Translations under genes and position numbers: made by a program | Source: Maribacter algarum (ex Zhang et al. 2020) | GTDB lineage: Bacteria > Bacteroidota > Bacteroidia > Flavobacteriales > Flavobacteriaceae | Assembly (NCBI RefSeq): GCF_005885635.1 | Contig: NZ_VATY01000001.1 | Span: 186,001 to 250,000, forward strand | Reading direction: 5' to 3' | DNA length: 64,000 nucleotides | Part shown: positions 52,528-62,011 of the stretch, one piece after another | Layout of the letters: each line of letters opens with the position of its first letter | How positions within the stretch are numbered: the first letter of the stretch is position 1 | Notes under the pieces: model-generated | Told to the model about the DNA's origin: nothing | The model's input: only the letters and a program-made list of their open reading frames with translations | Databases searched by the model: none

Positions 52528-54255
52528 TCACTTTAGGGTTCTGTTTTGATTCGCCACTTTCCCTTGTAAAGCAGAAATACAATTGGGGTCATCAAAATGA
52601 GCCACTGCATCCTTGGTTTTTACAAAGAGGTGTTCTTTTCCCAATTCTTTTATGATACCGCTGCTAAAAATAATATCTCGGGTGGGGCCAATGGCTCCGG
52701 CAACAGAAAAATGTAAACCTCTTTCATGGATTTCCTTAATAACCTTAGTCAGCATTTGGGCAGCTGAACTATCAATATAATTAATTGCTTCGGCATTCAA
52801 TATGACCCCTTTAAGTGTACTCCCTTTTCCGGAAATCTCTTTAAAAAGTTGTCGTTTGAAAAATCCGGCATTACCGAAGTAAAGTTGGGCATCAAAACGA
52901 ACAATCAACAAATCATCCCTTATAATAACCTCATCCCCAAAACGATTTATGTTCTTGTAATACTCTGAGCCTTCAATATTGCCCAGAACTGCAAAATGAG
53001 GGTTTGAAGTACGATAGACCATCAATAGTAGTGAGAATAACACCCCTATTAATATCCCTTGTGGAATGCCTATGAACAAAGTAATCAAAAAGGTAACTAG
53101 GAGGATTACAAACTCATCTTTGCGATTGTACCAAAGGTTTTTGGCGTATGCAAAGTCAATGAGACTAAAAACGGAAACCATAATGATACTGGCCAAAACC
53201 GCATTGGGTAAATAGTAAAACAAAGGCGTTAAAAAAAGCAAGGTTAATACAACCAACAAGACGGCAAAAATAGCTGCCAAATTAGTTTTCACGCCCGATT
53301 CATAGTTGATGGCCGAACGTGAAAAACTTGCTGTAGATCCGTAGGATTGAAAAAAAGAACCCACAATATTCGAGGTGCCTAAGGCTACCAATTCTTGGTT
53401 GGCATCGATAGTTTCTACCCCTTCTTTTTCCTCCAGTGCTTTTCCTATGGATATAGTCTCCAAATAACCTACTAACGCCAAAGTCAATGCTATTGGCCAG
53501 ATGCTCAGGGCACTTTCCAAGCTCATATTTGGGACTTTAAAACTAGGTAGTCCCGTTGGGATTGTTCCCACAATTTTAACTCCGTAATCTTCTAGATTCA
53601 AGAAATAAACAGCAAGAATCCCCAATATGACAACTAGCAAAATAGACGGAATCTTTTTACTCCATTTCTTTAAGCCTACAATAATCAAAATTCCAACCAG
53701 GCCGATGGCAAAATCTGCAATATTCGTATCAGATACTTTTTCAAAGGCATTTAAAATCAACTGGTGAAACTTATTACTCCGTTCAATATCTGCACCAATT
53801 AAGTGCTTTAATTGGCTGAAAATTATTATCAAAGCTGCTGCAGAAGTAAAACCACTAATTACTGGTTTAGACAAAAAGTTGACCAAAAATCCCATTCGGC
53901 TTATGCCCAAAAACAACTGAATTGCACCGACCATAAAGGCCAAGAAAATAGCCATGGCAATATAATTCTCAACTCCAGTAATCGCCAATGCTCCGAGACC
54001 CGCTGCTACCAAAAGGGAGTCCATTGCCACTGGGCCAACACCTACGTTTTTTGAAGTACCTAGAAATAGATAGACCAACAATGGAAAAATGGAGGCGTAG
54101 AGTCCATAAACTGGAGGAAGACCAGCAATCATGGCATAGGCCATGCCTTGCGGAATCAAAACAATTCCCACGGTAAGTCCCGCAACCAAATCTTTGGAGA
54201 AATCAGTTTTACGATAGTTGGTCAGCCATTGCAGAAATGGAAAGAATTTTTGCAT
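52528..54255 (-). CDS. SulP-family anion (sulfate) permease with STAS domain
   Basis: The 575-residue protein has the SulP core of about a dozen membrane helices, including GLTVGIVLIPQGMAYAMIAG (28-47) and the LYASIFPLLVYLFLGTSKNV segment. A cytosolic STAS domain lies at about 440-550 (GVILNAEAINYIDSSAAQML). SulP proteins carry sulfate, bicarbonate or other anions; substrate is not settled by sequence. Adjacency to the persulfide-type enzyme favours sulfate or sulfite. There is a 54-nt gap to the upstream peroxidase gene. Confidence 0.9.
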   Translation of the reverse strand: MQKFFPFLQWLTNYRKTDFSKDLVAGLTVGIVLIPQGMAYAMIAGLPPVYGLYASIFPLLVYLFLGTSKNVGVGPVAMDSLLVAAGLGALAITGVENYIAMAIFLAFMVGAIQLFLGISRMGFLVNFLSKPVISGFTSAAALIIIFSQLKHLIGADIERSNKFHQLILNAFEKVSDTNIADFAIGLVGILIIVGLKKWSKKIPSILLVVILGILAVYFLNLEDYGVKIVGTIPTGLPSFKVPNMSLESALSIWPIALTLALVGYLETISIGKALEEKEGVETIDANQELVALGTSNIVGSFFQSYGSTASFSRSAINYESGVKTNLAAIFAVLLVVLTLLFLTPLFYYLPNAVLASIIMVSVFSLIDFAYAKNLWYNRKDEFVILLVTFLITLFIGIPQGILIGVLFSLLLMVYRTSNPHFAVLGNIEGSEYYKNINRFGDEVIIRDDLLIVRFDAQLYFGNAGFFKRQLFKEISGKGSTLKGVILNAEAINYIDSSAAQMLTKVIKEIHERGLHFSVAGAIGPTRDIIFSSGIIKELGKEHLFVKTKDAVAHFDDPNCISALQGKVANQNRTLK

Positions 54256-54309
54256 TGCCCAAATTTACGTTTAAATGTGGAAATGGCTGTAACTCTAGTT
54301 ACCTTCAAG

Positions 54310-55485
54310 TTATTGAATGTTTCCACCGACCTGTAATCTACTAGGAACGTTTTCAGGAATAGTCTTATCAAAACTATCGTCATTCAAAGTGTTTAAAAAG
54401 GAAATTATCAAAGACATTTCTTTCACACTTAATTTCAATTCACGAACAAATGGGTCATACTGTGATTTGGATACGGATGGATTTCTTTCCTTTCCTCCGG
54501 CAATATCTTCATAAAATTCAAGTACTTGCCTTAGGTTCTTTAGGCTACCGTTATGCATATATGGAGCTGTGAAACGAAGATTCCGCAGAGAAGGTGTACG
54601 AAAGGCAAAACTATCCCTGACCCCTTTATCAATTTCCACTAATTTGTTGTTATCTGGAACGCCTAGAATATGAATCTTATAATCGGAAAACATCGGTCCG
54701 TTATGACAATTCACACAACCGACGGATTTGAATAGTTCGAAGCCATCTTTTTCGGAAAGTAAAATAGCGTCTTCGTCACCTCTCATAAATTGGTCAAAAC
54801 GCGAATTGTTCGTTACAAGGGTTCGTTCAAAAGTAGCAATTGCATTACCTAAATTTTCGACCGATATTGCATTCTTACCTCCGAAAGCAGCCGCGAATAA
54901 TTCCTGATATTCTGTAATTTCCCGAAGGCGTTTTACTACTTCTTCTAAAATTTCGGTTTCTTCAAAGCCATGACCTCTCATTTCCTCAAATGCCTTGATA
55001 GGCTCTAAAGCTTGCTTTTCAAGACTTTTAGCGCGTTCATCCCAAAACATGGTAGCAGTTTCAGGGTCGTACCTATCTCGAGTGTCAATTCCATTAAAGG
55101 CAGTATTAATAACGGTTTGTGAATTTCTCTTTACAAAGGGAATGTCATTCTGCGCATTGAACTTACGTTTACTACCGAATCCGCGTGCATTTGGCCCAAT
55201 GGAGAGATCCCGAAACTCAGCATAGCCACTACTGGGATGATGACAGGTTGCGCAAGCCACATCTTTGTTGCCCGATAAAATTGGATCGAAGAAAAGTAAT
55301 CGCCCTAGTTCTACTTTTCTTTCGGAAAACGGATTATCATCTGGAAATTTCACATTTTCAGGAAGTGCCGTGATTGTTGTAGAAACCTTTGGGGCATTCA
55401 CGGCAACTTTTACATACTTTTCTTCTCTACAACCACTTATTAGCAAGGCTACGGCAGAAATAATAAAAATGCAACGGCTTTTCAT
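54310..55485 (-). CDS. Di-heme cytochrome c peroxidase (MauG-type) lipoprotein
   Basis: The start is taken at the ATG at 55485 (MKSRCIFIISAVALLISGCR), which places a lipobox Cys near residue 19; a TTG 36 nt upstream is less likely. Two heme c sites are visible: CATCHH (ELGRLLFFDPILSG precedes it) and CVNCHNGPMFSD. The central LRNLRFTAPYMHNGSLKNLR block is typical of CcpA/MauG. It should reduce hydrogen peroxide in the periplasm with electrons from a c-type cytochrome. The mature length of about 370 residues is usual. Confidence 0.9.
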   Translation of the reverse strand: MKSRCIFIISAVALLISGCREEKYVKVAVNAPKVSTTITALPENVKFPDDNPFSERKVELGRLLFFDPILSGNKDVACATCHHPSSGYAEFRDLSIGPNARGFGSKRKFNAQNDIPFVKRNSQTVINTAFNGIDTRDRYDPETATMFWDERAKSLEKQALEPIKAFEEMRGHGFEETEILEEVVKRLREITEYQELFAAAFGGKNAISVENLGNAIATFERTLVTNNSRFDQFMRGDEDAILLSEKDGFELFKSVGCVNCHNGPMFSDYKIHILGVPDNNKLVEIDKGVRDSFAFRTPSLRNLRFTAPYMHNGSLKNLRQVLEFYEDIAGGKERNPSVSKSQYDPFVRELKLSVKEMSLIISFLNTLNDDSFDKTIPENVPSRLQVGGNIQ

Positions 55486-55609
55486 ACGTAGGTTTTGAGA
55501 CACCAATTGTAAAGTTAACAAAAAGGAGAATTGGGAATTATGACTAATGTTAGGTTTTAGAAAGAAACTAATTTAAGTATTTTGTTCATTGAACCACTGA
55601 AAATTGAAA

Positions 55610-55633
55610 AGCGCAGACTCTTAAGTCTGCGCT
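55610..55633 (-). terminator. Strong intergenic hairpin
   Basis: AGCGCAGACT pairs perfectly with AGTCTGCGCT across a 4-nt loop. On the minus strand it follows the NTF2-like gene stop by about 46 nt and leads into TTTCAATTTTC, a good terminator. Confidence 0.75.
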
Positions 55634-55678
55634 AATTTCAATATTCATGTATGTTGTTGGGTACTGTTAATTCACCAA

Positions 55679-56164
55679 TCAATTATTAGAATGCGAATCG
55701 TAGACTTTTCCACTAATCTTCCATACGCCATCATTTTTGTAGAGGACAAAGAAATCGGTGAAGCGCAAACCACTCCAATCGATAAATTCTACTTTGGCCG
55801 CGGCTGCGGGTCCAGAAATATCAATCCAGGCGATATGGCTTTGTACATTTTCCGAAGGGCCTCCTTGATCCACCGCACCTCGAAAATCGTCAGCGGTCAT
55901 GTTGTAATGTGTCCCGCCTATTGAACCTACAATATGAGCATGGTCAAAAAAAGCAGATCGACCTAATTTACCGTCTCCGGTTTTCGCAGCTGTTATGTAA
56001 GGCTCTAAAGCTTTAGCTACTTCTTTTATTTCGTTGAAACTATGTTTCTCGTCTTGAATATTCATTTTAGATGTATTTATATTAGTATTTGAATTACGTT
56101 CTTGAGCATTGCTATGGAATGCCAAAAGACCTATTGCTATTGATGTTAAAAGTATTTTTTTCAT
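55679..56164 (-). CDS. Secreted NTF2/SnoaL-like (lumazine-binding type) protein
   Basis: The 161-residue protein has a signal peptide (MKKILLTSIAIGLLAFHSNA). The mature part is an NTF2-like cone fold: EVAKALEPYITAAKTGDGKL, FFDHAHIVGSIGG, then AKVEFIDWSGLRFTDFFVLY and WKISGKVYDSHSNN. Members bind or convert small molecules, but no catalytic set is evident. It ends before a strong terminator and is not clearly coupled to a neighbour. Confidence 0.75.
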   Translation of the reverse strand: MKKILLTSIAIGLLAFHSNAQERNSNTNINTSKMNIQDEKHSFNEIKEVAKALEPYITAAKTGDGKLGRSAFFDHAHIVGSIGGTHYNMTADDFRGAVDQGGPSENVQSHIAWIDISGPAAAAKVEFIDWSGLRFTDFFVLYKNDGVWKISGKVYDSHSNN

Positions 56165-56254
56165 AAGATTGTTTTATGTTCAAATTAATATGCTCGTATT
56201 ATCGATGTTTGCTATTTCAAATCAGAATCGTTCTCAAAAATCAAGTCTTCTTAA

Positions 56255-56818
56255 TTAACCGAGAATCGCTTCTTTGTTCTTTTTTTTTAGGTTCTCAATA
56301 AAGTTTATATAGTCCTTCGTATTCTCTTCAATGTATTCTTCTGTTGGATTATGCTCCTCACCATAGAACGCATGCAATGTTTGGTAATCAGCTTTTACAT
56401 ATTTAAAGGTAATTTCAAAAGGCCTCGTTAATTCCTCAAGTGTATACTCATACCTTCCAGAAGCTTTATTGTCTTCCTCTTTAATACCAGCAGTAATTGC
56501 CAAGGCAAATTTCTTACCGGCAAGCTTGTAACCACTATTCTTGCCATACGCCCAGCCGTGAGCTAAAACCTCGTCAATCCATTTCTTTAAAAATGGCGGA
56601 CAATTGAACCAATAAAAGGGGAATTGTAAAATGACCGTATCAAAAGATTCCAATAATTGTTGTTCTCGTCGTAAATCAATTTCCAAACTAGGGTATTCGG
56701 CATGCAAATCGTGCACAACAATACTTTCCGGATATTTACGAAGCTCTTCAATCCAACGCTTGTTGATTTTAGAGCTACCTAGTTTTGGGTGCGTTACTAT
56801 GACCAATGTTTTCTCCAT
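56255..56818 (-). CDS. NAD(P)H quinone reductase, flavodoxin-like fold (MdaB/KefF type)
   Basis: The 187-residue protein matches Flavodoxin_2: TLVIVTHPKLGSSKINKRWI (4-23), FDTVILQFPFYWFNCPPFLK then KWIDEVLAHGWAYG, and KKFALAITAGIKEED. It should use FMN/FAD and NAD(P)H to reduce quinones. The AraC gene lies upstream on the same strand with a 143-nt gap, so control by that regulator is plausible but not shown. Confidence 0.88.
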   Translation of the reverse strand: MEKTLVIVTHPKLGSSKINKRWIEELRKYPESIVVHDLHAEYPSLEIDLRREQQLLESFDTVILQFPFYWFNCPPFLKKWIDEVLAHGWAYGKNSGYKLAGKKFALAITAGIKEEDNKASGRYEYTLEELTRPFEITFKYVKADYQTLHAFYGEEHNPTEEYIEENTKDYINFIENLKKKNKEAILG

Positions 56819-56961
56819 GTATACTTGTATCTAAAAACGTTCTTTTAATTATTAGAACAGGTAATTTGTGTTGTACTTGATTACTGACACAAAGGTATAG
56901 TGATAGCTTATCTAGTAAATGGAGAAAAAGTCCGTTGATATGGACTATCGGTTCAGCGAGA

Positions 56962-57795
56962 TTATCCCTGACGAAATTCAGTTGGAGAACTACCTACCTT
57001 CTTTTTAAAGGTTCTAGTAAAATATAAGGGGTCATTAAAGCCTACACCGTAGGCAATTTCACTAACGGGCATTTCCGTTACACGAAGAAGTTCTTTAGCC
57101 CTTTGAAGCTTTTGGTTGGTAATATAATTGTTTGGTGAATCATTAAATACTTTGGTGAACTCCCTTTTAAAGGAAGATAAACTGAGGTTACATAACTTTG
57201 CCAAGTCTTCCAACCCAAGATTGGAATACCGATGTAAATCGATTACCTTTTTTATTTGAACACTTCGTGCCGAGTATAAGTCGGATATTAATTCTTGTAT
57301 TGAACACACATTCTTTGACTGTATTAACAAAAGAATCAGCTCCTTTATTTTAAGTTCTAATAAATCATCATTAATCAAGGCGGGGTTCTCGAAATAGAAT
57401 TCCAACGATTCAATAAACCTTGAAATCACCTCTTTTGAAACCACAACTTCACTTCGCTCATTGCAATCGTTGTGCGCTATAATTTTGGGGAGTTCTTTAG
57501 CATACAATTTTTTCAATATCTCCGGATAGAGATGAACAATCATTGCTTCTACTTCTTCTTCCTCAGTGTGTTTCAATAGTTCTAAAAAATGATTTCCGCA
57601 TTTCAATAATACAGCCTCTTGACTGTTCACTTGAACGTTCTGGTCAGCAGATAGTAATTTGGGTGCCCGGTCTTTGAAGTAGATAAAACAACCACTGTTT
57701 TCAAAAATGGCCTCATACTTGTATGGGGTTGTCATTTTCATTTTTTCAATAAGCACTTTACCTTGGTAATCGAATGTTGAACGACTAATTATCAT
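56962..57795 (-). CDS. AraC-family transcriptional regulator
   Basis: The 277-residue protein has a C-terminal AraC DNA-binding domain: LGLEDLAKLCNLSLSSFKRE, FNDSPNNYITNQKLQRAKEL, and VSEIAYGVGFNDPLYFTRTF near the end. The N-terminal 180 residues are a cupin-like sensing domain (YKYEAIFENSGCFIYFKDRA). It lies between the quinone reductase and the DMT exporter genes, one of which may be its target. Confidence 0.9.
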   Translation of the reverse strand: MIISRSTFDYQGKVLIEKMKMTTPYKYEAIFENSGCFIYFKDRAPKLLSADQNVQVNSQEAVLLKCGNHFLELLKHTEEEEVEAMIVHLYPEILKKLYAKELPKIIAHNDCNERSEVVVSKEVISRFIESLEFYFENPALINDDLLELKIKELILLLIQSKNVCSIQELISDLYSARSVQIKKVIDLHRYSNLGLEDLAKLCNLSLSSFKREFTKVFNDSPNNYITNQKLQRAKELLRVTEMPVSEIAYGVGFNDPLYFTRTFKKKVGSSPTEFRQG

Positions 57796-57879
57796 ATGAC
57801 TCTACTATATCGAAGGGATGCAATTAGGTTTTAACTTTCTTTATATAAGAATTTCCAAATTGTTATTAACTTGATTAAT

Positions 57880-58806
57880 TCAAGGGGCAGTTTGGTCAGT
57901 TGCCATACTACGTTTGTTCTTAATTTGCACTAAAAGCAATCCTAGAATTATTAATATACTACTTACGATATGATATCCAAATAACTGTGCTCCAAATACG
58001 AGGGCAAACAAAGCAACGAAAAGTGGAACGGCGTTTAGAAAAACGGCCCCATTTGCCGCACCAAGTTGGGCAATGCCATAGTTCCAGCTGTAATAGGCCA
58101 GGGCGGTTCCAAAAACACCCATAACTATTCCTGCACCCCAAAACTCGAGGGGTAAGTTAAGCTGAAATTCACTTTCAAGAAACAATAAGGGTATAAACCC
58201 GAATAAGCAACACAAATTGGTAAGTGCGGTAAAATTGAGATTGCCCAAATCGTTCATATATTTTCTAATCCAAATGTTTTGAAATGCGAAAGCGAGGTTC
58301 GCGATTAGAAAAAAGATATCTCCTTTATTGAAATCAATATTTTGAAGCATTTGAAGATTTCCTTTACATAATAGATAAACCACACCAATGAAGGCCAGTA
58401 CAATTCCGATGGTTTGTTTTTTGTCAGGTTTGCCGCCCTGTAAAAGATATACCAGCAGGAGGGTAGTTGCCGGATTCAGGGCAATAATAAGAGCGCCGTT
58501 CATCTCCGAGGTATATTTCAAACCTTGAAAAAAGAAAAAGATAAAACCAAACAACCCAATAAACCCGACTAAAAATATCCCTTTAAAGTTGGCTTTGATT
58601 TTTGACCAAGAGGGAAAAGTAGAAAAGGTCAAAATCACTAGGGTAGCTACACCAAAAAAGTACCTCCAAAAAGCGGATACATTGGGAGAAGCATAATCCA
58701 TCATGGTTTTACCGAGATGAAAGTTGAGTGCCCAGAAAAGAACAGCTATAATTAGAAATGACACTCCCTTCATATTATCATTTAATTGGTTCTTCTTGTA
58801 TTTCAA
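57880..58806 (-). CDS. EamA/DMT-family exporter
   Basis: The 308-residue protein has ten hydrophobic segments and two EamA halves (GVSFLIIAVLFWALNFHLGK at the start; FGTALAYYSWNYGIAQLGAA in the second half). Internal start MKGVSF (Met12) is an alternative. Such proteins export amino acids or metabolites; substrate unknown. It follows the AraC gene in the opposite order to transcription (84-nt gap) and may be its target. Confidence 0.88.
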   Translation of the reverse strand: MKYKKNQLNDNMKGVSFLIIAVLFWALNFHLGKTMMDYASPNVSAFWRYFFGVATLVILTFSTFPSWSKIKANFKGIFLVGFIGLFGFIFFFFQGLKYTSEMNGALIIALNPATTLLLVYLLQGGKPDKKQTIGIVLAFIGVVYLLCKGNLQMLQNIDFNKGDIFFLIANLAFAFQNIWIRKYMNDLGNLNFTALTNLCCLFGFIPLLFLESEFQLNLPLEFWGAGIVMGVFGTALAYYSWNYGIAQLGAANGAVFLNAVPLFVALFALVFGAQLFGYHIVSSILIILGLLLVQIKNKRSMATDQTAP

Positions 58807-58993
58807 AATAATTGCATGAAAGAAGAAGTTTACTTATCGCACTACAAAGTTATGCAATGTTAAAAATGAAATATGGATAATCGGTTCAAGTTGATGGATT
58901 TTGAGGTCTAACAAAACCGACTTGAATTATACTAACATTAAATGTTCACTTTATGCATGCTTGATTATGCCGTATTTCATTATGAATATTGAT

Positions 58994-59050
58994 CTCGGCT
59001 ATAGTTTTTGGTGTAAGGTAAAACCACAATGAATTGTAGCCGTGGTCGAG
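58994..59050. repeat. Imperfect palindromic element (third, shortest copy)
   Basis: CTCGGCTATAG at the left and TTGTAGCCGTGG at the right form outer arms around a short centre, downstream of the VOC gene. The arms are related to those of the longer elements at 59563 and 60487, including extra bases on one arm. Confidence 0.45.
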
Positions 59051-59093
59051 CGTTCGTTTTTATAGGTAGGAGAGGATGAATGAATTATTTTAA

Positions 59094-59510
59094 TTAGGTC
59101 GTAATCTTCCACATAATGCCAAATTTGTCCACACAATTACCATAATAAGACCCCCAGAATGTCGTATGCATTGGCAATGTTTTTTGTCCACCTTCAGAGA
59201 GTTCGTTAAATAACCTGTCCGCCTCATCTTTACCCTCTGAATGGATGATAAGGCCAAAGTTGCTATATCCTTTTAAGGCCTCATATCCTTCTGTATAGTC
59301 AGCCCCATTCAAACATGTTTCTTCACTAATATCCAAAGTGACATGCATAATTTTTTTTTCGTCCTTTTCTTGAAAAATGTGTCTGTCTTTTTTTGGAACA
59401 TCTTCATAGCGTCCAATGTAAGAAATCTCTGCGCGAAAAACTCCTTCATAAAATTTGAATGCTTCTTCACAATTGCCATTAAAATAAAGGTATGGATTCA
59501 CTGTTGCCAT
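59094..59510 (-). CDS. VOC-family (PhnB-like) protein
   Basis: The 138-residue protein starts MATVNPYLYFNGNCEEAFKF and has LSEGGQKTLPMHTTFWGSYY and GNCVDKFGIMWKI at the end, the signature of PhnB/3-demethylubiquinone-type VOC proteins. The paired beta-alpha-beta modules usually bind a metal or small molecule. No specific substrate can be given. It stands alone between two palindromic elements. Confidence 0.85.
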   Translation of the reverse strand: MATVNPYLYFNGNCEEAFKFYEGVFRAEISYIGRYEDVPKKDRHIFQEKDEKKIMHVTLDISEETCLNGADYTEGYEALKGYSNFGLIIHSEGKDEADRLFNELSEGGQKTLPMHTTFWGSYYGNCVDKFGIMWKITT

Positions 59511-59562
59511 CAGAAATTATTTATATTGCAATTTACTTGTTTTGTCGCTACAAAATGATGCT

Positions 59563-59688
59563 CAACGGTCTCGGCTATGAGTAGTTGCGTGGGTTAGCAC
59601 TTAACTTTACAAGTACACATCAAGTTGGAAATTCCGCAGGAATTTCCAAAGTAGGCGAGAACAAGCAATTACTTATAGCCATTGTTGT
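59563..59688. repeat. Imperfect palindromic element (first full copy)
   Basis: The outer arms CAACGGTCTCGGCTATGAGT and ACTTATAGCCATTGTTG pair with three unpaired bases on the left arm. A perfect 11-bp inner stem (59625-59635 with 59639-59649, loop GCA) lies inside. The whole can fold as one long hairpin between the VOC and DUF6090 genes. Confidence 0.65.
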
Positions 59689-59695
59689 TCTTTCG

Positions 59696-60460
59696 TTATT
59701 TTTTTGTTTTTATTTCAGATTCCAGAAGTTGAAGTATTTCCTTGTTCAAGTTCATACAATCCTTATATTTTTCAGTTGCAATGTTGAAAAAGATAATTTG
59801 ATTTTCAATTCTATTTTCAAATTCTGGCATTTTTAGCATTTGGTTATTATCAATTTCAAATCCAGATTTAGGTAATTTTAGATTCAAGTTGTTGTTAAAA
59901 CCGACTATTTCATCAACATCAAGATAACTTCCATTTTTAATAATAAAATCAATCAATTCAAAATCGGTTTTTTGCGAGGCTTCTTCTCTTAATGTTAATT
60001 CAGATAATTCAGTAAGCCAAGATGATAAAAGATTACGTAAAACACTATTTTTTATTAAACCAAGGTTTCCTGAACTTATTAAATCGTTTAGAAAACCATT
60101 TTTAGCACTATAATCTGGTGATGCAGCAGCAGCATTTAAGTGTTTTTCCAAAATAAACTCTTCTGTATATCTTTTACCAGTGTGGTTGAGTATTTGTACA
60201 CAAGATTTGATATTTTTTGTATTCACACTATCAATACGAATTAACTCTGAAAGATTAAAATTAAAATCCTCTCTTAAATTTTTTAATGCTTCTAATTCCA
60301 ATTTATCTTGGTTAGAATTTTCATTCCAATTATTTATAGAAAGCGCAATTAAAATCCCAATAACAACAAGGATAATTTCTCCGATTGCATAAATCAAGTA
60401 CTTACTGAATTTGTTTTCAGTCAGCATTTTTTGTCTAATTTTTCTAAAGAATTTTATCAT
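59696..60460 (-). CDS. DUF6090-family membrane protein
   Basis: The 254-residue protein has the DUF6090 start: FFRKIRQKMLTENKFSKYLI, then one membrane helix YAIGEIILVVIGILIALSIN followed by NWNE. The remainder is a mostly helical soluble domain. The family is common and often multicopy in Flavobacteriaceae, with no known function. It is enclosed by two palindromic elements, as a single-gene cassette would be. Confidence 0.85.
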   Translation of the reverse strand: MIKFFRKIRQKMLTENKFSKYLIYAIGEIILVVIGILIALSINNWNENSNQDKLELEALKNLREDFNFNLSELIRIDSVNTKNIKSCVQILNHTGKRYTEEFILEKHLNAAAASPDYSAKNGFLNDLISSGNLGLIKNSVLRNLLSSWLTELSELTLREEASQKTDFELIDFIIKNGSYLDVDEIVGFNNNLNLKLPKSGFEIDNNQMLKMPEFENRIENQIIFFNIATEKYKDCMNLNKEILQLLESEIKTKK

Positions 60461-60486
60461 TGGTTAGCGGTTTGTCATAATGAAGC

Positions 60487-60614
60487 ACAACGGTTGGGCT
60501 AAGGTTCGTTGCTGTGATTCGTCCGAAGGACAATCCAGCCGAACCTAAAGATAGCTTTTTGCGCGTGATTTCCGTTTAGGAAATCCGCAAGCAATGAATT
60601 TTAGCCGTTGTTGT
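60487..60614. repeat. Imperfect palindromic element (second full copy)
   Basis: The outer arms ACAACGGTTGGGCTAAGG and TTTTAGCCGTTGTTGT pair with extra bases on the left arm, and an inner 7-bp stem GATTTCC/GGAAATC lies at 60567-60585. It has the same plan as the copy at 59563. Confidence 0.65.
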
Positions 60615-60631
60615 AAAACGTTTTTTCTCGG

Positions 60632-61153
60632 TTAGTTTGCGTTTTCTCGATATCTTTCGCTTTTAGCTAAAGTCCAAATATTAAGTGCTTTGCTTTTAAG
60701 TCCATTTGCGTTATCTGGCTCAACAATTTCAATCTCCGTAATTCCGGTTAATGCAATTCGATATTTTTTACTTTCTAATAAATAGCCGTCAATATAGATT
60801 TCGTTTTGTTTGTCCAGTCCGAAAAATTCTTTGAATTCCGTCTGCGTTTTACTTTCAGGACTTTCTTTCAAGTCCAAAAATACGAGTCCGTAGTCCGTAA
60901 GATTATAATAATCGTTTTCCTTTCTATTTCCCTTGCCTTTTAAAACTGCTATTTCTTTGACTTTCTCTTTGACTTCTTCTTCTGAAGTTCCGAAACTCTT
61001 CATTAAATATTCATTTCCAATAATTTTTTTGTTGAAAATCAAACAAGGTTTTTGAGTTTTAGCATTTGGCAATTTGAAATATTCATCTTGAGAAAACACA
61101 TTTATGGAGGCAAATAAAATTAAAAGGGATGTTATTAATTTGTGCATTTTCAA
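60632..61153 (-). CDS. Secreted protein of unknown function
   Basis: The 173-residue protein has a signal peptide (LITSLLILFASINVFS). The mature domain has no recognised family; it contains CLIFNKKIIGNEYLMKSFGT and ends with RALTG-like strands (IALTGITEIEIVEPDNANGL), perhaps a TonB-plug-like beta motif. Inverted 15-nt sequences (60610-60624 and 61152-61166, one mismatch) flank the gene, consistent with a mobile cassette. Confidence 0.6.
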   Translation of the reverse strand: MKMHKLITSLLILFASINVFSQDEYFKLPNAKTQKPCLIFNKKIIGNEYLMKSFGTSEEEVKEKVKEIAVLKGKGNRKENDYYNLTDYGLVFLDLKESPESKTQTEFKEFFGLDKQNEIYIDGYLLESKKYRIALTGITEIEIVEPDNANGLKSKALNIWTLAKSERYRENAN

Positions 61154-61247
61154 AATGTTTTACAACTTGTTTTATGACAACTAAAATAGCTCTTTAAAGG
61201 GTAATAGCTTATGATAAAGACACTTTTGGTATGCTTTAGGATATTAC

Positions 61248-61838
61248 TCATTCATTCAACTTCCCCAGGAAAACATTCACTTTAGGGTTAATCGGGTTAC
61301 CCGCTGAACGACGTAAAACTACAATTTGCCCCGCATGCCAAACGGCATCTTCAATAGGACCATTGATGTTGTTCCAAAATGGAAATTCTGATTCCCCATT
61401 GGCCCGTTGGAAAATTACGGGGAGCCCTCCTAAATCGTCAGTCTTAAGAAAAAGTTCGCTTGCTGTTTTAAAATTCATCAAAGTTGCTTTCCGCGTCTCT
61501 TCAAAGGTCATATCCGGAGTTTTCTTGGTACGGTCGGTCGCTTCTTTTTTGGCTGAATTGGCAATTACTTCTGAGAGTCCATAAAGATGCGTTAAAGTTT
61601 GTCGAATGGTTCTGCCTTCGTTGCCAGGGGCATAATCCAATTCATTGTCGGTAAGACCTTCAGTGGCCCAATAGTATCTAAACCCAAGTCCATCTACCAT
61701 TCTTGCAATAACAGCACCAGCGGTATATTCTTGTGGTGCTTCAGGTATGCTAGCGTACGGTAAAGAATCATTCATCGTTTTTTGGGATTGTACGGTTAGC
61801 GATATTAAAACCAGTACAATGGGCAGAAGAAGTTTCAT
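61248..61838 (-). CDS. Secreted DinB-like four-helix protein
   Basis: The 196-residue protein has a signal peptide (LLLPIVLVLISLTVQSQ). The mature part shows DinB-family helices: AGAVIARMVDGLGFRYYWAT, GRTIRQTLTHLYGLSEVIAN, and IEDAVWHAGQIVVLRRSAGN. DinB-like proteins use His residues to bind metal; candidate His are in TLTHLYG and VWHAGQ. Export is usual for this subgroup in Bacteroidota. No neighbour suggests a pathway. Confidence 0.8.
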   Translation of the reverse strand: MKLLLPIVLVLISLTVQSQKTMNDSLPYASIPEAPQEYTAGAVIARMVDGLGFRYYWATEGLTDNELDYAPGNEGRTIRQTLTHLYGLSEVIANSAKKEATDRTKKTPDMTFEETRKATLMNFKTASELFLKTDDLGGLPVIFQRANGESEFPFWNNINGPIEDAVWHAGQIVVLRRSAGNPINPKVNVFLGKLNE

Positions 61839-62011
61839 TTGTTGGGTTTTGAGTTTGTTGGGTTGAAATTTACGAAGAAAGATATTGTGAGTGAAGGTTT
61901 GAGTTTATGGAATTTACTTGAACTTCTGATTGAGTTCTTAGCGTTGTAGCCTTTCGACTCCGGTCAGGATGACATTTGTCACTTACTCTATATTCTATTT
62001 TACCCCCCGAA

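Noticed and set aside
54310-55521. Longer version of the peroxidase from a TTG at 55521
   Set aside because: The extra 12 residues would sit in front of a good lipoprotein signal. The ATG at 55485 is the better start.
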